A stretch of DNA of 64,000 nt, taken from Branchiostoma lanceolatum (lineage: Eukaryota > Chordata > Leptocardii > Amphioxiformes > Branchiostomatidae). The translations under genes and the position numbers were made by a program. The stretch covers positions 32,473,958 through 32,537,957 of the forward strand of contig NC_089722.1 of NCBI RefSeq assembly GCF_035083965.1. The letters run 5' to 3'. Below the pieces are notes generated by a model, which was not told the origin of the DNA, did no database searches, and saw only the letters and a list, made by a program, of their open reading frames with translations. How positions within the stretch are numbered: the first letter of the stretch is position 1; each line of letters opens with the position of its first letter. Of this stretch, positions 10,943-22,763 are shown piece by piece.

Positions 10943-13344
10943 ACTCCGGGAAGGAGGACGACCTCCTTCTGGGAGTATTGGAAATGCTTTTGTTTGCGCG
11001 TTCGCAGCTAGAACTCACAATCCTGTTGTCACATTGGTGTGTAACTTGGCATATCGTTTGCCTGGTTGGGCGTGGTGATGCACGATGTCTTTGATACACC
11101 GTAACTACTTTTATCGTCAATGCAATATCGTAATTGCACCACTATGATTAATAACATGTGCCACTGCCCTGCCACAGAGACCATGCTATAATCCATTCCG
11201 CTTGGCTAGAATACTTCAGGCAGATACGGGGTTACGGGGTTTAATATATCTTCCCTACTTACTGTGATCGTATAGTCACTGTTACATTGTAAAATAGACA
11301 ACGTGCATCACCACACGCAACCTAGCAAACGATATACCAAGTTACATACCAATGCGACAACGGGAATTGTGAGTTTTAGCTGCGAACATGTGCAGAGTGA
11401 CCTCCTGTCAGTGTATAAAGTATGCCGTGTCCAGTTGCAGCTCGCATACTAGTATGTTCGGTGCACTTTTACGCACAGTGTGAAAATGGGAAATCTCTAG
11501 ACCTTCAAACTTACCACACTTGTAGTTTGTAATACGGAGGATGCGACAATGCAAAAAGTTTACGCAGGGGATGAAAGATTGTTGAGATATTTCTCTCAGA
11601 AAAGTGCGCTCGGGATGGGGCCAGTGTCACTTCCGGGTGGTTTCACCGGATTGAGAGATCCGGTGACCTTTGACCTTCGTGAAATGTTACAATAATACAA
11701 ATTACCATTTTTTTATTGCAAACAGGTTGATAGCTATAGATTAGGCATGCCTGTGATAAATTGTGGAAAGAGAATTTACTGCATATTTGTGATTTCTGAA
11801 ACATCATAGTTGTAAGGCTGAATGGTTCGTTGATAATCTTCAAAAGGTGACATCTAGATCTAAATTTGTGACTATTCCCAGAATTTCTAGATCCTATCTG
11901 TGCCATGCTGTAAAAACGTACTTTTCAGCAAGTTGACCTCTCCTGTATTGAAAGAAAAAGATTAATAAACACTTTTTCTTTACTTGTTATAAAACATTAC
12001 TTGGATTGTGCAGAGATGCAATTTGTGTGGGTCAATACTTTTAATTCTGTAATTACCGCTTATTCACTTTTCACACCTAGCTCCACATACAACCCACGAT
12101 TCCGTTGCTGCATAGGTACTAAAGTATCACAAGATGATATAGGACTGACTGTTCTAATCGAGAAATAGTGCTTATTGATAAAGATGACATAAAATGGACC
12201 AAACCATTAAAGTCTGGGGCCACCATCAACAATTATCCACTATAATGGCCCATACCTACACAATTAATCTCCAAATACAACAAAATAGACCAGGATAGTA
12301 ATTATCTGTGATTTAACACCTTACAACAAGATCCATTTCATGCATTTATCTTACAACTGAGCAGGTCACTAGCAAAGGAAAATAACAGACACCTCACCCA
12401 CATTGTACACACTATAATTACTTCACGGAGAATTGTGTCCTACGGACTCTTGTTCATTAATTTTTACTATAAATATCTACAAAATAAGAATGTAACGATT
12501 GAGAAGTGAGCATATTCTAGCTAATATATTTTCTTCCCTACTGCAGCAGCAGTATATTCCATCATCCTGTAAACACATTGTCACCAAGGATATTCATGTG
12601 GTTTTGTAGTACTACGCGAAAATGATGAACACATGTAAGATCTGTTGTTGTTTTGCAGTATGGAGGCCTGCATGTTCACAATCAGCGTAATTAACTTTTT
12701 TACTTTCAAGACAAAGAGAAGATATACTGATTGGTGTACTTGTTTCATACCTAACCATTGCAATATGTATCTCTATTCCCACTCAGAATGATCTACCAGG
12801 TCCCGGATCATACATGAGACATGGGACACTAGAAAATACAAGTACGTCCCTCTCAAAAAAAAGGGTACTGGTGGATTTGCTTCCAATGTATTATTATACG
12901 TTATTGTTATGTTGTCAGGGTACCTTATAAGTCTGTGAGATTGAACCAATGTCAGAGTTAGATATTAAATGAAGCAATTTTGCAGTGAAAAATCGTAATA
13001 CAGATCAATAAGCATATTGGCATGACACCCCGATCCCGCGGTCCTGTAATATCATCAGTATGAAATCAAAAGGGGCCTTCAATTTCAGTGGAATGATAGC
13101 CCCTTTTTGGCTGGTCACTAGATTCCTATAACGTTACTTAGGTAAGTACCTTGAGGTCATACGGCCCTTATCCACAGAGCACAATTACTTGTATTTCAGA
13201 CAATGATAAACTGTTTCCTTATTCCTGTGAAGTATTTATGATATTTTGTCATTAATACATGTTAATGGAACTTTTACTTTGCTTTGCTTAAACATTTAAA
13301 CCTCCTTGCTGAACATACAATTATTTCTTGTCGTTCATTTATAG
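10943..13344. repeat. Left partial unit: RRM2-type flank without a gene
   Basis: Contains the flank found beside the other copies: the GTTTGCGCGTTCGCAGCTAG block (10993), the GGTTTCACCGGATTGAGAG block (11639) and the ATGCAATTTGTGTGGGTCAA block (12015). No RRM2 exon lies to its left. The part from about 11.9 kb onward is nearly identical to 45.3-46.65 kb. Copy B lacks about 1.1 kb of this segment (corresponding to about 12150-13290). No coding gene was recognised in it. Confidence 0.8.
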
Positions 13345-13521
13345 AGCAAGAGGAAACAATCTCATACCGTCCCAGCCGGCCCTGGCCCAGTCTATGCCCT
13401 GCCATCCTTGTTGAGGACCCATGGGGACTTTAACAAAGCAGGGTGCACGGGATCCTTCCACAGACCAATAGCTGTCAGCACAGAGAAACCAGACTACAAA
13501 CCAGCTCCTAACACATACACT
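13345..13521 (+). pseudogene. Isolated sperm-tail PG-rich-like exon, copy 1
   Basis: A 177 bp (59 codon, phase 0-0) open stretch is bounded by an acceptor (TTCATTTATAG) and a donor (GTAAGAG). It encodes TVPAGPGPVYALPSLLRTHG and later GCTGSFHRPIAVSTEKPDYK then PAPNTYT. The PGPxxY and PAPNxY motifs are characteristic of sperm-tail PG-rich (SHIPPO/STPG/ODF3-like) proteins, which bind axonemal or manchette microtubules. The same exon occurs at 36465 and 46651 without stops, but no neighbouring exon of such a gene was found, so each is probably an exon carried along by the duplication. Assignment to a particular STPG member is not possible. Confidence 0.5.
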
Positions 13522-13534
13522 GTAAGAGGAATAC

Positions 13535-13860
13535 CATATAGCACGACATGCTCCCACAGGAAAATTTAAAATTCTTGACCCATTGAAACGCTATTTCCTG
13601 ACTTCTGAGGGGTAAATTTTGATGGTAAAGTAATCTAAGTTTAATGACATCTCTATATGAAAAAAAAATACAGAAGGGTTTCAGCTTGAGTTTTTGGGGA
13701 CGACGCCCTCCCGACATATAATTTTTCCACCGGAGCGCAACATTGAAAACTTTGAATTTTGAGGGGCAAAGTTTGCTGACAAAGTAAGCTAAAAGGTTAA
13801 TGACATCTCTATATGTGAAAAAAAATACGGACGGGATCAAGCCGTTAGCAAGTTCCTTCG
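13535..13860. repeat. Junction satellite, 2 units
   Basis: Two copies of a unit containing CGCTATTTCCTGA, GAGGGGTAAATTTTGATGG, TTTAATGACATCTCTATATG and GACGACGCCCTCCCGACATA. The second copy is shortened. The same satellite sits at every unit junction in different copy number. Confidence 0.8.
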
Positions 13861-13867
13861 GCTGTCC

Positions 13868-13995
13868 AAGGCAGTATTAAAGCCTAGCTTGACAAATCGC
13901 GCTCCTAGCGGCCGGCTGGTCCTGTAACTGCCAGCCCCTATAGTGGGGTGGGGGTCATTAACTTCCGGCCGAGAGCTTGTGTAAACACAGTGTAT
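13868..13995. repeat. Dispersed GC-rich repeat
   Basis: About 125 bp containing AAATCGCGCTCCTAGCGGCC, GTGGGGTGGGGGTCATTAAC and CGAGAGCTTGTGTAAACACA. Copies follow the satellite in each unit (26900, 37980, 47200), and a solitary relative is at 62330-62420 outside the array. It looks like a mobile or SINE-like repeat of unknown class. Confidence 0.65.
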
Positions 13996-13999
13996 ATTA

Positions 14000-15912
14000 A
14001 TAACTTTATTGCAAGTTCATGCCCGAAGGCTAATTGCAGACAAACATGGAAATACATAGGAATCAAAAATAGTTATCTAGACTACTATCAAAGTTCTAAG
14101 TTAACTAAGGTTGACTATGGTTGGGTTTGACTTCTTTTTTGAAGGCAGTGGAAAATGAAGAGACCCACGTTTTTTAATATCGTAAGTGGGTTTGTTGATT
14201 TTAGTAGTGATATGGATTTTTGTAAGCTATTCAAATGGTAAAAGCTAGGAGAATTAACGGAAGCTGTTTTATATAAATCGTTTCTTTCGGCCTCATATAG
14301 AGGGCATTGGCAAATGAAATGTATTTCATTTTCCACTGCGTTCATTGTACAAAACTTACACATTCTCTCGTAAGCGGGCAGCTTTTTATATCTACCCTTT
14401 TCTATTTCTAGTGGATGTGCGCTTATTCGTATCTTACACACAGCTGACCGTTGTTCAAAATCTTTGTTAAAAAGATATTTTTCCATTGAGTATTCTGTTT
14501 TAACATTCCTATAAAATCTTAACTTACTGTCATCGATAGATAATTTATAAAGAAAACTTTGAATGTAAATGTCGGTCAGCCTTTTTCTTAACATGTACAT
14601 ATATGTTGTATGTCTAGATCGAGATTGTTGGCGTTCCAGATAAAGGAGTATCCGCTATCGTCAAGTACATCTTTCATATGTTGTAACCAGTTTTTCTTGT
14701 TGCTATTCACTTGGGAAGACTGTTGATACAATAGAGCATCTACTTGTAAAGGATGAGTCAAAGGATCGAGTTGTCTGAGGCGCAACCAGTACTTAACTAT
14801 GCGGATTGACACATCTAAATCTACCGGGAACACTCCAAGCTCTGCTTTACTTGCTATGTTACTGGAGTTTCTGTGCACTCCAAGGATATTTTTACAGAAA
14901 CGGTTCTGTATAGTTTCAATCGGACACCTGTCATTCAAGTGGTCCTTGCCCCAAACTTCACTGCCATATAACATAATAGATTTAACACACACATCAAATA
15001 TTCTTAACAGAGCCTTTGGGGACAGAGGTGAGCGAAAGAGCGGTTTGAGGCTGAAAAGGGCTTTGCGTGCTTTTAAGGACAACTGTTTTTTTGCAAAGGA
15101 AAAAGTACCTGATGAGGACAACAATAGTCCCAGATAACAATAAGAATTTGTTATTTCGATAGTATCTGAGCCAATGGAAAATTTCACATTTTTTACTGAT
15201 CGTCCAGATTTGTTAAAAATTACAACTTTAGTTTTCTTCATGTTTACTTGTAGTTTCCATTTTGTACAGAACATGTTCAGTCTGTCCAAGGCACGTTGTA
15301 ATCCTTTTTCCGACTCTGAAAATATCACGACATCATCTGCATATAATAAACAAGGAACAAGTAGATTGTGTAGAGTGGGGGGTTCGCAGTCGGGATTATC
15401 TAATTCTTTGACTAAATCATTTATGAATAAGTTAAAAAGTGTGGGAGAGAGGTTACATCCCTGTCTCACGCCTCTATCAGTAGTGAATAATGGTGTAAGA
15501 CCCGCAGAGGTTTTGACGCAGGTCTTTGGATTAGAATACATTGATGTAAGTAAACTATAGAATTTACCACCTATTCCCGAACTTAGTAATTTGTAACGGA
15601 GTCCCTCTCTCCACACGCAGTCAAATGCTTTTCTAAAATCTACAAAACATGCATATAAACGTTTGTTAGTATTGGTGTGTTTAGATATTAACGAGTCAAT
15701 GACAAACAGATTATCGCTTGTTCTAAAGTTCTTCCTGAAACCTGACTGATTTGGGGAGATAATGGAATGTTCGTCTAAATAGTTAGTGAGGCGTGTGTTC
15801 AGAATTGTTGTGAATAACTTGGCCAGACAACTGGTGACAGAGATCCCCCTATAGTTGTTAGGGTCGTCTTTGGGGCCGCCTTTGTGCATGGGGACAATAT
15901 GACTTTCACACC
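14000..15912 (-). mobile_element. 5'-truncated non-LTR retrotransposon (LINE), copy 1
   Basis: The minus strand encodes the RT domain in one 433-codon frame from 15889 to 14588: YRGISVTSCLAKLF, QSGFRKNFRTSDNLF, FVDFRKAFDCVWR, GVRQGCNLSPTLFNLFINDL and the catalytic LLYADDVVIF. It continues after a frameshift near 14590-14600 in a 161-codon frame ending with a Cys/His motif (CKFCTMNAVENEIHFICQCP) and RSQTQP. The endonuclease part is missing, so the copy is truncated. Empty sites at about 27012 and 38092 read GTATATTAAAGCCC, so the insertion borders are sharp and duplicate at most ATTA (13996-13999 and 15913-15916). The 47.3-49.2 kb copy shares the truncation and frameshift. Confidence 0.9.
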
Positions 15913-17216
15913 ATTAAAGCCCATGGTCCACCAATCTTAATTACGGCTACGGGAGAGTCCTTAGCCAGTGAGAGTTGAGTGGGCCATTTCCCTTTGCTAT
16001 ACCAGAATATTTCTGTCGTTAGACTTAGTGCAAAAAAGTGCCAAGTCGATAGCAGGGAAAATTCTTTAATGGAAACACCCTGGTCAATAGTGAACAAATT
16101 TCAGATAAGAGCTTTATTGTTATGGTTCATGTGATTCAGTAGAGTAAAAACAACTTCAGTAACTAATGATACAAGTTAATTTAGATGATTAATCAAGAAA
16201 TTAAAATTTGTCGGTAGATGTTGAAGAATTCTACTTTGCAACGTCCCATCTACAATTTGTTTAAATTCATCACGTTGAAAAGGAAGAGAAAAACAGGTGC
16301 ATGTACATGCCTTATAGTAAGGACCATGCTTATACCAAGTGTACAAGCCAAGGGTTCTTTATCTTGGTACAAAATTTAATTAGAGACGCTACAGGTTCTT
16401 GGATGCATGCTTTGTGACTACCTAACGTTTTCTCTATTTCAGGCTTTACATGCAGAATGCAAAATATACTAGCAGCAGATATTGCTTCTTCTTTCGGTAA
16501 TGTCCAAGGCCACCAAGAAAGAACATAGAGAAACGAACGCATGGAAATATGAGCAAGAAACTGTTTATTGCTGTTGCGACCTGAGATATTATACAGCTCC
16601 ATTATTGAAGTAGACACAGTATGCACAAATAGACATGTTTGACAAAACTTGGCGCCCTCCATTGGCATTGCTGATATAAACAAACTTAACCTGCGACAGA
16701 ATTAAGATGCATTTTAATACATTTAAGCTACTTAAAAATACCTCCAAATAAGGTTGCTTGACAGCTGATGTGGCACAATATATATTAAGTACTTTACATT
16801 GGAAAGCATTTCAAAGAATCAGTTGGGTAAAAAAAATGATCACCTAGTTTAAAATAAGAGGATGTATAAGTATAGCAAAATACAGTCATACCAGACCGCT
16901 CAAGGGATCTACAACATAAAAATATAGAATTAGAACTAATTACACAACACATTAAAAGTTATGGTTTCTACTATACATTAAAAATCCAGATGTCATGATG
17001 GTGATCCATTTTATATGTACAGAATCTCTAAATCATCAAGTGACAAGTCTGATACACATAGGTTGTCAGTGGATCCCTACAAAAAAGGCATTGGTAGGGT
17101 AACAGACTGATCACAAAACACAGCAATTAATAGTGCTTGTCTTTCACGTCATGTACTATCCACGGACAGCCCAACATGTTATCAAGGCCAGGGAATTTAA
17201 AACTAAACAGGTCTAT
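15913..17216. other. RRM2 copy A 3' flank
   Basis: Downstream of the RRM2 stop codon on the minus strand. It contains an AATAAA (plus-strand TTTATT at 16564-16569) about 650 bases past the stop, conserved in all units, as the candidate polyadenylation signal. The 117-codon open frame at 16330-16683 is interrupted by indels in units B and C and is not treated as a gene. Confidence 0.5.
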
Positions 17217-20200
17217 CTAGAAGTCAGCGTCCAATGTAAACTTCTTCTGAGCAGGAGAGGACATCACACCCATCTTCTGGTACTCTCCCACTTTCTTCTC
17301 GAAGAAGTTGGTCTTTCCCTCCAGCGAGATGTTCTCCATGAAGTCGAAGGGGTTCTCTCTGTTAAAGATCTAGATAGGGGGTGGAACATGAGTAAGTAAC
17401 TGTAGTCATGTAGACGATAACAAATTAACAAAGCACGCAAATGTGTGGAAGAAAGAGTTAGGACTGTGCGAGGGTGACGACATACCTTACTGCACTTGAG
17501 TTCTCCCAGTAGTCTGTCTGCCACAAACTCGATGTACTGCTTCATCAGGTCATGGTTCATGCCAATCAGCTTCACGGGTAGAGCCTCTGTTAGGAATTCC
17601 TGCAATACCAAGATAAAACTTGGTGAGCAGCTAATAATACAATGTATTGGAATTCAATCCAAGCCTATGATGACACTGAACGATATGCAAGGACTGAACG
17701 AGACAAGATAAAAGCTAATAAAAAAGTCAGCAATGTCAGCAATGCCTTACAGATTATGGGCACTTCTAGATTTCTTCACTTCTGTCTGCAAACTTCAAAA
17801 GCAAACATTCATTGAAAGTACCTGTTCGATCTTGACAGCATTCCTGATGATCTGGTGGGTGGCCTCCTCACTGGGCTTGTTTACCAGGTGTCTGAACATC
17901 AGGCAGGCAAAGTCACAGTGCAGACCCTCGTCTCTGCTGATCAGCTCGTTGGAGAATGTCAGCCCAGGCATCAGACCCCTCTTCTTCAGCCAGAAGATAG
18001 CAGCAAAGGAACCTGAAGTGGCAAAGCAGCAAATCCGATTGTCAATACATGTAAAAGGCAGTTTCTATATCTTAGGTAAAATCTACAATGTGAAATATTA
18101 ATAAGACAATCAGGGTAACTTGGTTTTGCACATTTCATTTTCAATGTCTAACTCTTACCCAGGAGCTTACTGGGATATCATTTAATGATTTGGCTTTTGC
18201 ACGGTAACGATTACACTGTTGATTGTGTTCATTTAACTTCATACTAACCTGAGAAGAAGATTCCTTCTACAGCAGCAAAGGCAACAACACGCTCCCCAAA
18301 TGTGGAGTCCTTGTCTCCGATCCACTTGAGAGCCCAGTCAGCCTTCTGCTTCACACAGGGCAAGGTCTCGATCGCATTGAAGAGATGGTCCCTGTGGGAA
18401 GAGACGTTTTTGATAAAATGAGTGGAAATACATCACTTCCTGTTTTAGTCCAACAGCAACACGTAACTGCCATCACTCAATATGTATCCTAATGGCAGCA
18501 AGTATAATTGAATGAAGACCTATATTGCACATTTCTGCCACACGTGGCTAAGTACAGGTCACAACAAAACAAAACAACAAGTACAGTTAACGGATACAAA
18601 AAGAATATGACTATCATCTGATAAATTCTACTTCTCCTCGCTTTTCGGTTATAGTAGATATATAAGAACAGACCTGTTTTTCAATGGGAGGTTTGTCTAG
18701 TCGCATTAGGAATATGAATTTTTGTACAGTGCTTAAATGTGTGAAGTAGGGAAATAAATTTTCTACAAGCTTATACAGTTCATTTCTTTCTTTGGTATAT
18801 AATCCACATTCTACCACAAAATGACATTCGTTTTCTATTCTATTCAAATTACAATGTTTACATAATCGTTATTCTAGAGGAGTGCGGGTATGTCTTCCCG
18901 TTTCAATATGTAGTTTGTGGCAGCTGATTCTTAGTCTTGTGATGTAATCTATGTGCATTAGAGCTTTTGCAAGGATTATATGGGGGGGGGGGGGGATCTC
19001 ACTGACCTTTCTGTTGCGTCCTTGATGTATGTGTCAATCAGTAGACTGTACATTTCAGAATGGATGTTCTCAATGGCGATCTGGAAGCCGTAGAAGCACC
19101 TGGCCTCTGTAACCTGCACCTCCTGGCTGAATCTCTCCACCTGGACAGATGATGAAAAATGTTTTATAAGTCATGACCATACCAGAACCAAGGACAAATA
19201 TACATAAAACCATTTGATCATCATGTGTGATCAACTCACCAGGTTCCGTTTGCCAAAACCATCACGAGCAGCAAAAATCAATGAATCAAGTACATAAGTC
19301 ATGACATATAATCATGGACAAATGCTATTCAGAAATTAGGGGATCAAAGTGAACCATTTTGTTTGATAACCCAACACTCACCAGGTTCTCGTTGACGATA
19401 CCATCACTGGCAGCAAAGAAGGCCAGCACGTGCTTGATGAAGTGTCTCTCACCGTCATTGAGGCTCTCCCAGTGGCCCAGGTCCTGAAGGAAAACAAGAT
19501 CACTGTCAATATTGTTTCAAGTTTAGAGGTTCAATCTAAAAGTTAAATCTGGAATCCCACTAGAATCCTTACATCAAATGCAGTACAGGCTAGCTTATTT
19601 ACAGGGAATGCAGAGTAAACATAATTTGGCTGGTCAGTGTGGTGTTAGGTTTTTAATACATATGTTGTGATAAATGGGTAAGTGACCCCTTGGGCACAAT
19701 ACATTACCTCCTCATGTTTGCATTTCTAACAATGTTTAGCCAGCACTTATCATATGTGTACTTTTCCAATTTTCCTGTTCATGGTGACTTAACTTCCTGA
19801 CTCCTATGAGTTGTCTACCAGAATGACGGACATTTAATACCTTGGAGAGGTCTACTTCCTCCGCTGTCCAGAACGACGCCTCGGCCTTCTTGTACATCTG
19901 CCAGATGTCGTGGTACTGGATGGGGAAGACTACGAAGCGTCTGGGGTTCTCACGCAGGAGGGGCTCATCCTGGGGAAACAAATTTACAAAGGAAAGTGTC
20001 AATGATCGCTGAAGGCCAATACAAAGGAAAATTGTTAATGATTGGTGATACCCACTGTGCACTTTTGGTTGCATTAGTCAGTCACACTAAGGCCAGAATT
20101 CTACAAGCTACCTTGATTAGAACAAACCAAAGATGCTGGAATGTCATGTTAGTTACTCTGAGAAAGCAAATACAACTTGAAATCAACTACACAAACCATC

Positions 20201-21680
20201 GTTTTCAAAATGTTTTGTTTCATCCATCTGCATGCACGACTATATTTCAGTAATGGGATAATGAAAGTGTCTTACCTGTTCCTTTCTCTCTGGCTTTTGA
20301 ACAGTTTCAACCTATGGATAGAATGAAAGACGTTGGATGGATATTGGAACACTTAGAAAATTCGCCGAAAGTCAAATAGGAAGTAAATATTAACCAGAAT
20401 TCTAAGAAAAATTCGCAGAAAATCAAATAGGAACCGCTAATGTAGTAAATATTAACCGGAATTCTAACAGAAACATTTACTTTTGTTATCAATGTTTGTT
20501 CAGCAGATACGACAATGGCACAACAGGGATGGGCAAATTAAACTGACCATAAGGATCAAGTTTTCAAGGATCCATTTTTAAGACTTTATAAACAAAAACT
20601 TACCACTGGCTTCTTGAGTTCCTTGATGTCTGACGATCTTTTTATATTCTGGAAAACAAAACAGAAAATAGACTTTAATTCAAATTGAGCGAGGGGTTGG
20701 GATGAAGTAATTTAGGCAATGCGTCCTCTCATTTACATATCAAAAGAAACGCCCCGATAATTTGTATAAATCCATTATCGCGGGAAATTTTACATAACAG
20801 CTGGCTTGCAACGGTTTCCTTAATTTGAGCAAGATCTCGGGTTGCAACCGTCATGTTGTGTATTAAAGAAGCCAGGATTTTAAAAATTGCTACTGGTTTT
20901 CTTTGTTGCTTACCTGGCGTTGGCTCTCTCCGAGGACCTTTCTTGCTTTTCCCTTGGAAGGTGAAGACGGGACCTGAAAGTAGAAACATGAGAAATAAAT
21001 AAATAGCCTGGGGGAGCGTTAGCATGGAACGGGGCGGTTTACGCCTAGTTGAAACTAATGGAAATTTATAGACAACCAGGCCAAATATAAATTCCATTAC
21101 GAACTCAATGAATACTGAGGGAAAAATAAAGCCGTGAAGAAAGAAAATAATTCTTCCATTTTTGGTTTTCGCGCGCAGTCATTTCCTGTCGAGCGTGACA
21201 AAGGGTTCAGCATTTTTAGCCACTAATCCGTTGAATTCTCAAAATCTCAATGGACGATTATTAATCATCAACATCCTTGTTTCATAGAATGTGCAATAGT
21301 AGTCTAGTCGGTGACGAAAGAGTGAAAAATTTGCTGAGAAGTAAGACAATTTGTGGCAAGCCGTGATGCACGAATTTACATTTTGGAACCAACACGAGTA
21401 CAGTGCCATCTCTTTGTTTCGCTGTTCTGACCGGCTACAATGCGATATTTCCCTGAGTTAGCACTGTGGTATGTCCCAAAACATTATTGCAGAGCAGCAA
21501 ACTAGGCAGTTGGAAATTGGGGGGTGAGATAAAGATAAATTTCTCTCACTCCCTCTGCTCAAACAAAACAGAAAATGGCGCCGGAAAATTTACCTGATTC
21601 TCTCGGTCTGTAGAGATCTTCAGCGCCGAGAAGTCCTGCTGCACGGACTGGGTAGACTTCGGTGAGTGCATGGAAAGCAT
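17217..21680 (-). CDS. RRM2: Ribonucleotide reductase small subunit R2, copy A
   Basis: Reduces ribonucleotides to deoxyribonucleotides together with the large subunit; R2 holds the di-iron/tyrosyl-radical cofactor. Eleven coding exons: 21680-21594, 20973-20914, 20648-20604, 20311-20276, 19969-19841, 19483-19382, 19140-19007, 18391-18249, 18012-17822, 17599-17486, 17369-17217. They sum to 1194 nt, 397 residues plus stop, with GT-AG sites and matching phases (human R2 is 389). Iron ligands are D146, E177, H180, E240, E274 and H277, with radical Tyr Y184 in ENIHSEMY. The C-terminus FTLDADF is the R1-binding tail. The start MLSMHSPKS is followed by DREN where vertebrate R2 has its KEN box. Copy-specific changes are SQRQ at the end of exon 2 and KDATER in exon 7 (others KDPTER). 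A LINE fragment sits in intron 7. Intact and probably functional. Confidence 0.95.
18510..18935 (-). repeat. LINE 3' fragment in RRM2-A intron 7
   Basis: Absent from the same intron of copy C. The minus strand encodes a LINE C-terminal segment ([20 protein letters not shown]). It differs in sequence and position from the LINE fragment in copies B and D, so it is an independent insertion. Confidence 0.7.
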
Positions 21681-21945
21681 CTTTGGTTTCTGTAGAGGGA
21701 AAATTCGCAGTCGTGGTAGAAAAAATTGGCGGGACAGAGGAGTGGAGCTGCAACAGGAAGAGTTACACTGACATACGACAGAACAGCTGGGAGAGACTGA
21801 ATTTTGGCGGTCTCTGCAGCGCGTTCATATAACGCGGGACTTGACAAATCTGACCAATCAAAAAAAGGTGAGGCTCAAAGTGGGCGGATTCAACCAATCA
21901 GAGCACCGAACGTCGCGGATTCGACAAAATTTGACCAATCGGAGA
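21681..21945 (-). promoter_or_regulatory. RRM2 copy A promoter and 5' UTR
   Basis: Three CCAAT boxes (plus strand) at 21854, 21894 and 21935 are spaced 40 and 41 bp. Such repeated CCAAT boxes are NF-Y sites in vertebrate RRM2 promoters. A TATA-like TTATATGA (minus, about 21832-21825) lies between them and the gene. An E2F-like TCCCGCCAA (minus) is at about 21725-21735, and TTTGGCGG is near 21803. The layout suggests S-phase regulated transcription. The start site is inferred, not seen. Confidence 0.7.
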
Positions 21946-22270
21946 GGAGATTCTTTGATGGGCACCCTGGGCGAGCCTTATGTAACCAAGAAAAGGGGTT
22001 AGACAATCATTGCATAATAGCGTTATGTAACATGACCAACAGACAATATGTGCAGATTTTGCAGACAAAGATATTTTCTCCAGAAAGGAGGATGACCTCC
22101 TTCTGGGTGTATTGGAAATGCTTTTGTTTGCGCTTTCGCAGCTAGAACTCACGATCCTGTCGGTCGCATTGGTGTGTAACTTGGCATATCGTTTGCCTGG
22201 TTGGGCGTGGTGATGCACGATGTCTTTGTTACACTGTAACTACTTTTATTGTCAATGCAATATCGTAATT

Positions 22271-22439
22271 GTACCCCTATAATCAATGGCATGTGCCACT
22301 GCCCTGTCCTGCCATCATGGCAGGACAGGGCAGTGGCACATGCCATTGATTATAGGGGTACAATAGTAGCCAAGCAGAACGGATTATAGCATGGTCTCTA
22401 TAGTATAGAGACCATGCTATAATCCGTTCTGCTTGGCTA
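22271..22439. repeat. Two back-to-back near-perfect palindromes
   Basis: 22271-22313 and 22319-22361 are perfect 43 bp inverted arms around a 5 bp loop. 22367-22401 and 22405-22439 are perfect 35 bp arms around 3 bp. In the other units the same place reads once, without inverted copies (for example 35264-35330). The palindromes are therefore a local inverted duplication unique to unit A. Confidence 0.9.
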
Positions 22440-22498
22440 GAATACTTCAGGCAGATACGGGGTATATATCTTCCCTACTTGCTGTGATCGTATAGTCA

Positions 22499-22536
22499 CT
22501 GTTACCAAGGAGGTTATATAACCTCCTTGCTGTTAC
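22499..22536. repeat. 24 bp perfect palindrome with 7 bp flanking duplication
   Basis: CAAGGAGGTTATATAACCTCCTTG (22506-22529) is inserted into CACTGTTACATTG and flanked on both sides by CTGTTAC. Other units have the uninterrupted sequence. Confidence 0.85.
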
Positions 22537-22763
22537 ATTGTAAAATAGACAACGTGCATCACCACACGCAACCAAGTTACATACCAATGCGACAACGGGA
22601 ATTGCGAGTTTTAGCTGCGAACATGTGCCCTCCTGTCAGTGTATAAAGTATACCGTGTCCAGTCGCAGCTCGCATACACGTACGTACGCACGGGACGGAC
22701 TGGGCACTTTTACGCACAGTGGGAAAATGGGAAATCTCTGGACCTTCAAATTTACCACACTTG

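Noticed and set aside
13508-13840. Repeated minus-strand frames with YRDVIKLRLLYHQNLPL
   Set aside because: They are read-through of the junction satellite, with frame and length varying by unit.
14799-15560. Plus-strand frames of 112 and 128 codons (also at 48102-48863)
   Set aside because: They are antisense to the LINE reverse transcriptase and identical in both copies because the element was duplicated.
16330-16683. Minus-strand 117-codon frame downstream of RRM2 A (also 49633-49986)
   Set aside because: Units B and C carry frame-breaking indels in the same sequence, and no known domain is visible. Treated as 3' flank.
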